64,000 bases of DNA from Piscicola geometra (Eukaryota; Annelida; Clitellata; Hirudinida; Piscicolidae): positions 3,234,301 through 3,298,300 of the forward strand of contig OX030957.1 of assembly GCA_943735955.1 (NCBI GenBank), in the 5' to 3' direction. Of this stretch, positions 26,731 to 37,306 are shown piece after piece (the stretch's first letter is position 1; every line of letters begins with the position of its first letter). The translations under genes were made by a program, and so were the position numbers. The notes below the pieces were generated by a model that saw only the letters and a program-made list of their open reading frames with translations, was not told the DNA's origin and made no database searches.

Positions 26731-29700
26731 TCAGTCTTGGTGCACCTTGTGCGTGTACAGCACCTCCTCCTGCAGGTCTTCGTTCCTGAGTGAGCAAGAG
26801 ATTAAGTGAATATTTTAAAAGTCTTTTACATCATTTCGTTAAAATATATAACAAAACTAAAAGGCCGATTAAATCGTTTCATTGATTACTTTTCTGTGCT
26901 TTGGCAAGAGGGGCTTTTGGAGAGGTGACGAGGCAGAGGTTTGAAGGAAGCGTACAGTGCAAAGGGAGAGTTGTATTGCTTGTTAGACGGAAGGTGAGAT
27001 CCGTTGGTTTGGTGGGAGGGCTCGACAGAGGCATAGCTGGGTGCTGGGGAGCTGACTGCGTTGTTCCGGTACTGTTGGTGGTGAGGAGGCTCTGAGGTGT
27101 GGGGGGAGTGAGCGAGAAAGGGGTTGTGGTGCTGGTTGATGTGAGGGAGGGGCGATAAGTCGACCGAAGCTTTGGAGGAAAAGTGCGCTGGAATAAAGCA
27201 AGTTCCCATCTCATTCCGAGATTGCGCTGGTTGCTTTCGGGCCGTCCAACCGAACTCGACAGGTTCTTTGGCGGGGCTGCTCGCTGCTGGAAGGTCGTTG
27301 TGAAGCAGCCAGTCAGCCAACGTCAGCCTTGCTCTGTTCACTGCGTTGATGGTAGTTACTTATAGGTTTTATTTTTATCGATTTTGAATTTATTCAATTT
27401 GAATCTGAGTTTTGATTTTGCAAACCGGCAAGAGGGTGTTTGTTGCTGACGGCTCCGTTCAAAGTGTTCTGGAGCCTGTGCATCATGTAGGAGCCTTGAC
27501 CTTGGTGCTGGAGAATGAAAGTTGTGAAAAAGTGGAAGAAGGAAAGTGAACAAGGGTGGTAAGTTGATCGGGATGTATTCTATTTTGGTGCAGGTGAATT
27601 CAGCTTGGAGCGTTGCTCAGTGTTTGATTCAAAACATCGTGGTTTTGTTGGAAAAAAGCATTGATTTATTGTAACAATTTTTATTTGATTTATAGTCTGG
27701 CTTCACCGCCCATCGTATTTCTTTCCAGTAAACGTTTATTGGAACAGATTCCATCAACACTCGAACACGTATTACTTGTTTTGCCATCTTTTTTCGTTCG
27801 CTCATCAACATCAAAAAATTATATGAAACCAAACATCGTTACTAAGCGCTACACCGCGAAAATTAAGTTTTTATTTATTTGAAATTAAACGAATTATTTC
27901 ACCCAGGATTGAGGTCGAAACTGCTGTGGCTGACTGCTGCTCTGACTCAGTCCACATCTGAAAATAATTCACTTGTTAATTTAATTTATAAATTGTTAAA
28001 AAAATTTGTTAAAATGTCTATAAAAATGAGAAACTAGCACTTGAATAATACACTTTTATTGATATTAATCGGCTTTTGAATCCCGCCAAAACATATGGTT
28101 TAGTGATAAAGACAGAGAGATTATTTCGGAACGTAGGCATACTACTGGATAGAAGCACGATCTTGATAGCGGATAGTATTTATAAACAACCAGAGCCAGG
28201 AATATGTTTATGCGATTTACAAAATAACGAACACATAGAATCGCCATTTATTTCAAAGCAACCCGTTTAGAATTTACATAAATATTATTTATAAGTCCCA
28301 AAAACGTAATAAAAACAAATGAAGCTTTTTTTGAACTCTTTCCACAAGACGGATGAACCTTTTGATGGTCATCTTGAGAGAGCCACCAGCCCTGCGGATG
28401 ATGTCCTGGGCACTGGCGTGGCTCAGCTCGGTGGCGTCGTAGCCTTGGACCTTCAAGAGCACGTCGCCTGCCTCCAACTCCCCATGAGATGGCGAACACA
28501 ACGAAACCTTCGTGGTGGTGGCTGTTGTTGTATCATTGGGAATTTATAATGATAATATAATTATGGTGAACGGGTAGCCAAGTCGGCAACGATTCTCGGC
28601 TTGACCACTAATGAAAGGTCCTAGGTTCAAGTTCAACCAATGCCCTAGTAACCCAAAGACGCAAATGAAAATAGGCAGCCTAAGTGGCCTGGAAGCCCGT
28701 AGGGTTATACGCCACTATAATAATGCTCGTTATTATTATTATTATTATATTGATAATTTACGTTTTTATATAGCACCCGTGGTTGTTGCTATTTTATTGA
28801 GGGTTGATGGAGGCTTGGTAGAGAAGGTTTATGAAAAGCATGGTGTATATATGAAGTGTTGAGGGTTGGGTTGAAGAAATATCATTCCTCCAATGAGTGG
28901 TCTGACTCGATGATGGCTCTAAAAGGTCATCTTGAGCACGATAGCAACAAAAGCTACCTGAATCTTTGAAAATAGAACTAAAAATAAAAAGAGCGAATGT
29001 TTTTGATTTATTCTCATTTTTATAGATTGGCTTTTTTATAGAATTAAAAATATCCACCAAACGCTTACGAATTTTAAAACAAAAATACAAAAGATACTTT
29101 TTGTTTTCTAAATAACAGTTGCTGTATTGAAGGGTGGAGAGGCAATCTCCAGCACACTATTAACGTGAACTATTTCAAAGGCAGCTTTAAAAAACACACG
29201 AAAAGTCACTTTCTTTATCAGCAATGTTTGTTTTATTTGGATATCAAACCTTTTTGGTAAGAAACTATTTTTTAAGAAATTATTTATAGAGTCAAAATAA
29301 TAAGAATGGGAGTTAACACATATTTACAAAACACTTCTGAAATTATGAAATACTAATTCCAGATAATTTTTTTAGCCTTTTCACATTCTTTTACAGATAT
29401 TGAAAAAAATAATATTTCATCAATGTCATCGACAAATTGGATGACATTGCAGAACGATTAGATTTACTGCTTGTCTGATGCCTTAAAACTTCTAATGATT
29501 TATACAAACTTTCATAGGAACAAGAAATACGAATATTTTGCTGGTTATGCAATGCCACAAAACAAAGCGAAAGCATTCCTATTCTAAGAGAAGCTTTCAA
29601 CCACCGACAAAATCTTTCATCTTTAATGCAGGGAAGGTGCGAGTTCACTTAGGAAATGTTCAAACAAAGAAAACTAAGTCAAAAAAATGTAATAAAGGAT

Positions 29701-29830
29701 TCAACTTCAAACAAAGGAAACCCACCTTCTGTATGTGCAAGGCCTGTTTGAGATCCTTGCCTCCGACCAGTCGAAAGCCCCACGGGGTGGTAGGCCCATC
29801 TCTGAACAGCTCAACATCTCTGGTGCTCAT
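26731..29830 (-). CDS. ALP/Enigma/ZASP-type PDZ and ZM-motif protein (short form)
   Basis: A 298-residue model from six in-phase exons: 29830-29726, 28507-28359, 27957-27903, 27507-27426, 27340-26890, 26785-26731. Residues about 1-85 form a PDZ domain (DVELFRDGPTTPWGFRLVGG, then ELEAGDVLLKVQGYDATELS and AQDIIRRAGGSLKMTIKR) with the PWGFR carboxylate loop typical of ALP/Enigma and ZASP. Residues about 230-250 carry a ZM motif, NKQYNSPFALY. Family members bind alpha-actinin at Z-discs and stress fibres. No LIM domain follows, so this matches short ZASP/ALP-like isoforms. LIM exons, if they exist, are not visible here. The true start is the ATG at 29830, because an upstream in-frame TTG is not a plausible start. 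A SINE copy sits in the first intron. Confidence 0.88.
28568..28750 (+). repeat. tRNA-derived SINE, near full length
   Basis: The head has an A box TAGCCAAGTCGG (28575-28586) and a B-box-like GGTTCAAGTTC about 40 bp later. A body follows, then a 3' domain GAAGCCCGTAGGGTTATACG + CCAC, and finally a TTA-repeat tail. It aligns along its whole length with the copy at 61170-61325. It lies within the first intron of the ALP/Enigma-type gene, in the opposite orientation. Confidence 0.75.
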
Positions 29831-29891
29831 GCTCCAATGCTCGATGATTGCCAAGATTGATTGTTTATCGTCTGCTCGCTCCAGATGCTTG

Positions 29892-29899
29892 CTTATATA
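29892..29899 (-). promoter_or_regulatory. TATA box of the ALP/Enigma-type gene
   Basis: TATATAAG on the minus strand lies about 62 bp upstream of the ATG at 29830. This predicts a transcription start near 29865 and a 5' UTR of about 35 nt. Confidence 0.55.
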
Positions 29900-30387
29900 G
29901 GCGATCTCAAGTTCGCTCGCAGCTGCTCATCATCACAGGCGCGGTTTTGATTTTTTCATTTAGCGCCCCATTATTCGTAATTAATTAATTTAGTACCCAC
30001 ATTGACAACAAATCCTTATTCACAGATTGATTCATTGGCTCATCTGCTTATCATCACAAGCCATTTATGTCCTCAAACCATTAACGATCGATCTTTTTAA
30101 TCAAAATGTACTTTATGCATATGTAATGTGTTAACATATTAAAAAAATAGTATTTTACATGGTTTATTTCCTTAGTTTCATGCAAAGGATAGGTTCAAAT
30201 AAGCATTTCTAAAGTTTCATATTCTTCTTTCCATGGAAAAGGATATTGGAAGGGAGGTTTGAAAGAATAGGTAACTTGAATTATCGAAGCAATCAAACCA
30301 TAAATTAAAGTATATAATACACAAATAAAAGCAAAATATACAAAAAACAAAAATAAACGGAAAAGAGAATTTCAAGGGGGGAAATGC

Positions 30388-32208
30388 TCAGACCAAGACA
30401 ACCTCTTCAATGCACGTGAACTCAACGTTTTCCACTGACATATCCGTCTCATCGATCACCAACTTGTCTTCAGAGACTGAGTCGATGATCTCGGCCAACT
30501 CATCGTTCTTCACCTTCGTGGCGGAGGACTGCCCTGAGACGTACTTGACCTTCTGCAGCTTGCTCGAGGTCAGCTTGTTGGCGCCCTTGTCTCTCACGTG
30601 GGTGAGCATGTGTCTCTTGAGGTGAGACTTGAGGAAGAAGCCCTTCTGGCAGATGCTGCAGATGTGCGGCTTGACCTCCTCGTGGAACTTCATGTGCACA
30701 TTCAGAGAACCCTTGGTGCCGTAGCTCTGACCACACGTGGAGCACACGTAAGGTCTGGCTCCAGTGTGCGAGTTGCTGTGGCGTTTGAGCGCCTGACTGT
30801 CGGTGAAGCCCTTCTTGCAGATAGGACACGGGTGCGAGCGCTTGTCGGTGTGCAGTTGCGCGTGCTTCAGGAGGTTGGCCTTTTGTGCGAACGGTCTGTT
30901 GCACACGCCACACTGGTAGGGCTGGGCTCCGGTGTGGATGCGCTCGTGCACCTTCATGTAGGACTTCTTGCGGAAGCGTTTGTGGCAGATCTCACACTCG
31001 TGCGTCTTGGCGCCCAGGTGGCCCTGCATGTGGTCCCTGAAGTAGACGCCGAGGGCGAAGGACTTGCCACAAATGGAGCAGACATGGGGACGGATGCCAG
31101 AATGTCTGACCTTCTGGTGCTGTACCAGGTTCGTCTTGCTGCTGTAGTTGTTGCCGCAGATCTCGCAGTTGAAGGGCTTCTCGTTGCTGTGTGTCTTCTC
31201 GTGCGTGCACAACTTTGACTTGGTGGAGAAACTCTTGCCACACATCGAGCAGGTGAACGAGAGAGAGTCTTTGGGCGCGTCTGCATGCGTGCCGTGCGAG
31301 GTGGACATGTGCAGTTGGAAGCTGTAAAAGGTCTTCAGGGTGGAGCCGCAAATGTTGCACATGAAAAGGTCTGCATTGTCATGCTCGAGCTGGTGTGACT
31401 TGAGGGCATCGGAGGAGTCGAAGGTGAGGTGGCAAGTGAGGCATGTGTGCACACCGAAGTCCTCCTCCTTCTCTTCCTTGATGAAGAGTTCTGAGCATTT
31501 GTTGTGCACCAGATGCTCCCGCAAGAGTTCTGACGTCTGGAATGTGATGTTGCAGACGGTGCAAGCCAGGTTGTCATTGAGTGAGTGGGTCTGTCCCATG
31601 TGTTGGAAGAGCGCCTCTTTGACCTTGAAGGAGCTGTAGCAGATGTTGCACGTGAACATCTGGTCGTCGAAGTGCACTTCACGGTGCTCCAGGAGGTCTC
31701 CCTGCTTTGCAAACTCCTCGCCACACACATCACAGCGTAATGCCTCGTCGATGGAGAAGGGATGACTGTCTTTGATGTGGTTCATGAGGAGTTGGTTGGT
31801 TGAGAAAAACTGGTTGCAGACCGAGCAGATATAGGGCTGCTTGTTGTGCTGTTCTCGCAGATGATTTCCCAGCATTTCATCACTTTCCAAGTCGATGTTG
31901 CAGAAGACACACCTAACCAGGGTCTCATAATGCTGTGACTTTTCATGGAAGGCCAAAGATTCAACATCTGAGAAGGTGAAAGTGCAATAGGAGCATTCGT
32001 ATTTGATCTGGAAGGATGCAACAGAATGTTTGGAGGTGGTGTGTTCGAGCTGTTCTTGTTCACTCTCAAAGACCATCTTGCAAGGCTCGCACACCAGCTT
32101 GAGGGCTTCATGTTCCTCCATGTGGTCCTTCCACGCCTGGCCTGGCACTCCATAGTTGCATAATGGACACAAGTAGAGCTGGTCGTCTTGACTTTCTACT
32201 AACTCCAT
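30388..32208 (-). CDS. Multi-C2H2 zinc finger protein (about 18 fingers)
   Basis: A 606-residue single-exon coding frame. The start ATG follows a splice acceptor (CTTCTTACAG|GTCTGTTCG), which implies a 5' UTR intron. About eighteen C2H2 fingers fill residues 10-535. The first ten are divergent with variable spacing, for example YECSYCTFTFSDVESLAFHE, and one near residue 225 is degenerate. The last eight form a regular array with TGEKP-like linkers (THSNEKP, IHTGAQP, SHTGARP), suggesting sequence-specific DNA binding. A basic hinge (KLTSSKLQKVKYVSGQ) and an acidic tail rich in D/E/V follow. There is no KRAB, ZAD or BTB domain. It is probably a nuclear transcription regulator. The orthologue cannot be named because such arrays evolve quickly. 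Confidence 0.92.
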   Translation of the reverse strand: MELVESQDDQLYLCPLCNYGVPGQAWKDHMEEHEALKLVCEPCKMVFESEQEQLEHTTSKHSVASFQIKYECSYCTFTFSDVESLAFHEKSQHYETLVRCVFCNIDLESDEMLGNHLREQHNKQPYICSVCNQFFSTNQLLMNHIKDSHPFSIDEALRCDVCGEEFAKQGDLLEHREVHFDDQMFTCNICYSSFKVKEALFQHMGQTHSLNDNLACTVCNITFQTSELLREHLVHNKCSELFIKEEKEEDFGVHTCLTCHLTFDSSDALKSHQLEHDNADLFMCNICGSTLKTFYSFQLHMSTSHGTHADAPKDSLSFTCSMCGKSFSTKSKLCTHEKTHSNEKPFNCEICGNNYSSKTNLVQHQKVRHSGIRPHVCSICGKSFALGVYFRDHMQGHLGAKTHECEICHKRFRKKSYMKVHERIHTGAQPYQCGVCNRPFAQKANLLKHAQLHTDKRSHPCPICKKGFTDSQALKRHSNSHTGARPYVCSTCGQSYGTKGSLNVHMKFHEEVKPHICSICQKGFFLKSHLKRHMLTHVRDKGANKLTSSKLQKVKYVSGQSSATKVKNDELAEIIDSVSEDKLVIDETDMSVENVEFTCIEEVVLV

Positions 32209-33377
32209 CGAACAGACCTGTAAGAAGGTTTGTTTGGGTTAATTTGGCTATTTTTTAATATTAATTGAATCATAATTAATATATTTGATACTATTTTAAA
32301 AAGCTATTGATTAAAAATCAATATCATTAAATTTGTAAATGTATTCTTATAATTTATTTTTCAATAAATAATTCTGTTAAACATTACCCCATATGTTTCT
32401 GTTGATATAAGCTAATATAAGTGAAGTTTAAATTTATCTGAGAATTTGTTGAAAAAGATTTGCCATTCAGAGCCATGGTTTTTCAGAGAAAACAGATGAG
32501 ACTTAAAAAGATATACAAGAATCTTTTGAAAAGTAATAATTATCTTCAAGCTCCGCCCATCCTTAAAAACTACATTCACGAATTTTATATTTATGGTAAG
32601 ATTCCATTTTTATTTACTATTTCCAGCTTCTCTTTTTTTTTCAAGACATAAGTAAAACAGAAAAAAAATAGTAATTCAAAAATTTTGATAAAGGGATCAA
32701 CTAAACCCCAGAAATTAACCAAGGGCTTTACTAAATACACAACTTTAACTACGAAATTTTCGCCATTTATAATGCTATTATTCGAAGAAATAGAATATTA
32801 TTTGAAACTGTATTTATATCGATTTGTATGTAAAGAACTAAAATAAAACTTACCCAAATAATAGAATTTAATAGTTGGAGATTAGATCGCGAGAAAGGAT
32901 AATTTCTGACTAACCAAAGACTCGAAATATATAAAGCAAAGAAGAATGACTCTCATAAATTGGAAGTAAGAGAGTGGCATAATAACTGAAATTTTGGTTT
33001 ATCACAGATTAATAAATGAAAAAAACACTGGTTTTAAAGGGAAATTCCAATCCATCGATTTCGAAGTCATAAAGGACCTGAAAGAATAAAAGAATTAAAG
33101 CAATAGAATATTTTCAGAAAAAGGTTTACTTTGTATCATTTTTATGTGAAAAATACACGTGAAACTGAATTTTATTCGTTATTTAAATTTTATTATTAAT
33201 TTATATATTTGTTAAAAGTTTATATTATAAGATATTCTTTTAGTGTTTTACACCTGTATCAGAATACCTGTAGTTAAAAGTTAGCGTAAATATGCAAATA
33301 TTGTTTGATTACATTTACAAAAATAGCTTTTGCTGATTGAAAAAGTTTCCTTGAAATAATAAAATAATTTCTAAAAG
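32209..33377. other. AT-rich intergenic region between divergent genes
   Basis: It separates the minus-strand zinc-finger gene from the plus-strand tetraspanin. It should include the 5' UTR intron and promoter of the former and the promoter of the latter. No TATA or CCAAT arrangement stood out and no exon was found. Confidence 0.5.
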
Positions 33378-35818
33378 ATGGAAGACGTAGCTTACATACC
33401 GAAAGTTAAGAAGAGAAAAGATGGACAAATGTCTCTTCTTAGATACATTCTCTTTCTCTACACTTTTGTCATCTTCGTTAGTTCAAGAACTCATTCATTT
33501 TTCATGCATTTCAACTAGATGAATAAAAATAATTGAAATTTTAGAAAAGAAATTAAATACCTAATCACAAGTTTATCAAACATATTTATACAGCGCTTTT
33601 AGGAAATTTCTTTATTCACCAAAACTCTCATTAACTAACCACTTTCCAAAAGCTACTCGGTCTGCTGCTCTTGGCGATTGGAATATGGCTTGCTGTCGAC
33701 CGGAATTTCATGACGACCATCATCGGAAACAGCCTCTATGCGGTGGCAGTGTACTTCATCTTGATCGGAGGCTGCCTCATCTTCTTCACCTCCCTCTTTG
33801 GCTGCTGTGGAGTCATCAGGGAGAACAAGATTATGCTGCTCACGGTGTGTGTGTGGGAAAGCAGCCATGTCATTCAGTGTCATTTAATTTTCTAATTTTC
33901 CAAAAACCATTTCGAATGAATAGAAGTGAGTTATTTCTGCAGCGACTTTCTATTTAGTATCTTAAAAAACAACACGATTCAATGAGTTTACTCAAAGCCT
34001 CTTCACACTTCTCACCATTGCAGTTCTTCATCTCATTGATCGTCATTGCTGCCATCCTCATCATCGGTGGAATCTGTGCCATTGCCTTCAAGGCTCAGGT
34101 GCCTGACCACCATGAACTAGGGTTGTTTGATAGGCACTTTGAATATTTTCTCAATTGAAAATATTCAAAACTGCTGAGTAACAAATCGAACCGCTTCAAT
34201 TCGTTTTTGGGATCGCCTCCCCCTTCGAAGCTCCTCTCACAACCAAGCTTTAAGCATCCCTCCACCATCACAATCACCATCACTACCATCATCATCACCA
34301 GCATCATCATCATCACCAGCATCATCATCATCACCACCACCAGATAGGAGACCACGTGAAGGACACAATGTCAAGCACGCTGACAGACTACTACGGCTTC
34401 GACTATCAGGTTTTTGAATGGCGAGTTGGCCATGACGATAATTGAGTTCAATTAAAATGACCTAATTTAAATTGGTTTGCTTTCACTATACATTCTTTAT
34501 ATTCTATAATTTATTGTCTGAAATATGGTAATGATTTTATTTATTCTCATTCGCCGTAAAATTAACACAAACTTTTTCAATGTATTTTAAAGCACCCTCT
34601 TCAAACCTCCTTAGAACGAATACAACAGACAAGTGACGGATGCCTGGGACATGGCGCAGGAAAGGGTCGGTGGTTGTGGAAGGGTCCATTATTAATTTGT
34701 AAAAAAATTTATTTAGTGAAATTATACTATAAAAAATAGCGCACACAATTACAAATACACAAACACATACACGCAAACAACCACACACACACGCACAGCT
34801 GAAATGCTGTGGCGTGAGTAAGGAGGGCTGGTACATCTACCGGGAGAGCACGTGGTTCAAGAGGTTTGGAGCCCTGACCGGAAGGAGCATCATCTACGAA
34901 GGTGATCATCCCAAACCCCTTTATTCATCCTAAATTTCATCTCTCTCACTCATCCAAACCTGCCACCACCAATATTGCTCTTACCATCAACCTAACTCAG
35001 CATCCAATACAAATACAAAAAAACGTAAATTCCCAAAATGTCCACTTCAACGAACCTCCTTCACGAAACCCATCGAAGACGACACGAATCGTCCCTATGT
35101 GCCCCGTTCATGCTGTGTCACAACCGCCGCCTGGGAGTACGTCAACCAGGAGGTGTGCCAGCGCTGGAGACTCGGTCCTCCAGGCTCGCCACAAGTTGGA
35201 GCCATCAATAGGGCTATTTACTATCAGGTGAGGGTTTCTTCATTGTTTTCTGGCATATTAGAAATAACTCTTTTGAAGATAACTGCTTGTTACCGAAAGA
35301 ATATTTTAAAATTTGTTTGATATTACATGATTTAGTTTTTGTAAATAATAATTTATTATCGACAATTTTATATATATATATATTAGAATAAACATATTTT
35401 TTTTCTAAATGAGTTTAATGAGTCGATTTCAATGCACAGGGCTGTTATGACGCAGGCTACAACTACCTCTCTTCCAACTCGGCTGTTTTGATCGGCCTGG
35501 GAATCGGCATTGGAATATTTTTGGTACGATTTAATGATAATTTAATCATTCAAATCTTAAACTTTTTTATTGTGTTTAATTTAAATTTATAACTTTTTAT
35601 TTATAAAATCATTGTTGTGTCACATCAAAAACGTGCAAATGCTTTAAAATGTTAAAAAATTACATTTAAAGTCTAAATCTAGTGTTTAAAAATATTTCAC
35701 ATCACCAACCACCAAACCATCTCCCTCAATCAACCACCGCCATTTGCATTACCAGATCGGGGGAATTGTCTTAAGCCTGTTCCTGCTGCTTAAACTCAAG
35801 ATCGAATCAAAAGCCTGA
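33378..35818 (+). CDS. Tetraspanin
   Basis: A 293-residue, nine-exon model, all junctions in phase: 33378-33476, 33653-33844, 34024-34098, 34344-34409, 34615-34665, 34799-34901, 35079-35227, 35440-35523, 35756-35818. TM1 spans exons 1-2 (LFLYTFVIF then LLGLLLLAIGIWLAV). TM2 and TM3 are YAVAVYFILIGGCLIFF and FFISLIVIAAILIIGGIC. The large extracellular loop has the CCG signature (RLKCCGVSKEGW), RSCC, a single Cys and GCYD, six cysteines in all, which would form three disulfides. TM4 is AVLIGLGIGIGIFL and continues into the last exon. Tetraspanins organise integrins and other membrane proteins into microdomains. The first coding exon is short, has a GTTAGT donor and restores a full TM1. A CAT-repeat lies in intron 3. 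Confidence 0.92.
34255..34345. repeat. (CAT/CAC)n trinucleotide repeat in tetraspanin intron
   Basis: Imperfect ATC/CATCAC repeats lie directly before the acceptor of exon 4. The repeat may serve as the polypyrimidine-poor 3' end of the intron. Confidence 0.8.
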
Positions 35819-36351
35819 TGTTGTCGCCTCTTCCCTTTTTAACCTTTCATTGAACTTTGACGAAAAAATAGATTTGTAACGATTTTATATAAACCGAATT
35901 CTGGTTTTATTTAAGTGTGAAAATTATTTTGAAAATACTTTGTGAAAGTTTCTAACTGTTATAATTCGTTCATCAATGTGGGTATGTGTTATTGAACTTT
36001 ATTAGAAGAAAACAGTGGCGAGAAATAGGCTCAGAAAGAAACAGTTTTTAAAAGGCTTATAAGCAAATATGATCGTTCATCTGATGCATTGCAATGAGGG
36101 TAGAGAGCTTCAGAGAGGTTTGTTTGTGCCTGCATCTTTAAATTCGTAGTAAAAGCTCTGATGAGCCAGATAAGGGAGGAGTGAAGGAAGCTTTAAAACA
36201 CCCACTCGACATACCTTTTGTTGTTATGGCCGCTCACGTTTGAGTTTAATACTATTAAATCTATAGTTTACCGTTGGGTTTAAAACCTACATTAAGGATA
36301 AATCTTTGCTATTTCAACGCTGAAACATGGCGTCTAATTCGTAATCTCCCA
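35819..36351. other. Tetraspanin 3' region and phosphatase upstream region
   Basis: AT-rich sequence between two plus-strand genes. No exon was seen. Confidence 0.5.
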
Positions 36352-36357
36352 TATAAA
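36352..36357 (+). promoter_or_regulatory. TATA box of the dual-specificity phosphatase gene
   Basis: CATATAAAACC places TATAAA 78 bp before the start codon. A transcription start near 36385 would give a 5' UTR of about 45 nt. Confidence 0.5.
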
Positions 36358-36429
36358 ACCAATGGCTTTCATCTAGTCAAATCTTTCTTAAAATAGTCGA
36401 AGAACTACACGCACGAATCAGTTGCAGAG

Positions 36430-37102
36430 ATGACATCCTACACGGACATGTACAAAAGGTACTTGAGCCTCGGAGACTCCCTCAAGGAGGAGGACAACCA
36501 GCTGGAGCGTCTGGAGCAGGTGATGACTGCTTCCAGAGGGGGAGCCATCAACAGAGGACCCTTCCTTTTCATGCACAACGTCTACTGTGGTAGAAATATT
36601 AATAATGGTTTTTTACATTTTTATATTATTTTGTGTGGGAATAACTTCAATGGCACTCTGAAAGTTGCAGTAATCTCACACACAAACAGGCAGCAGGGAA
36701 GACGCAAAGGACGAGAGTTTGTTGCGGAAGCTGGCCATCACACACGTCCTCGACTGCGCTGCCTCCAGCACCCACTCATGCAGACCTCCACCCATCCCAC
36801 CGGAAAACTACCTCACACTGGCTGCTGCTGACGAAGAATTATTCCCCATCATAAAAGTCTTCTTCAAGCAGGCAAAGGCCTTCTTAGACGCAGCCCTGAA
36901 GGAAGGAGGGAAGGTGTTGGTTCATTGCGAACTTGGAATGAATCGAAGTGTGACCCTTTGTCTCGCCTACAAACTGCACACTGAGCAGTGCAAGCTCTTC
37001 CAGGCCGTTAGTCACTTCTCGGCTGGTCGGCCTAACATCCTCACCAACCGAGGCTTCCGCAAACAACTCATCACTTTCGCCACTGATCATAACTTGATTT
37101 AA
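36430..37102 (+). CDS. Atypical dual-specificity protein phosphatase
   Basis: Two exons, 36430-36589 and 36690-37102, joined in phase (VYC|GSREDAKDESLL), give 190 residues. The catalytic loop is VHCELGMNRS, matching the HC(X5)RS signature with the nucleophilic Cys and the phosphate-binding Arg both present. A probable general acid lies in the LAAADEELF segment. The fold elements LLRKLAITHVLDC (beta strand before the acid loop) and the helix after the P-loop are as in small DUSPs. There is no MAPK-binding rhodanese domain, so it belongs to the small atypical class. It removes phosphate from Ser/Thr/Tyr residues, or possibly from non-protein substrates. The AYLM motif after the P-loop is altered to AYKL. 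Confidence 0.9.
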
Positions 37103-37306
37103 GTTTTCTATTTTAGAATTTTTCACACTCTTTTTTAATTGGTTTTAACTTGTGTAAAACATGCAGCGTACTTATTCTATTCATTCTACGTCATTGTATC
37201 AACATTCACACTTTTAGACAGTTCTACTTGCAAGTTTTATCAGATTTTACATCATAACTACTTGATCTTTTTCAAATTGTTATTTTAAAAATTGTTTAAC
37301 CTTTAT

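Noticed and set aside
30598..31218. 206-codon plus-strand frame inside the zinc-finger gene
   Set aside because: It is antisense to eight well-formed C2H2 fingers, so the Leu/Val/His-rich composition is only the complement of finger codons.
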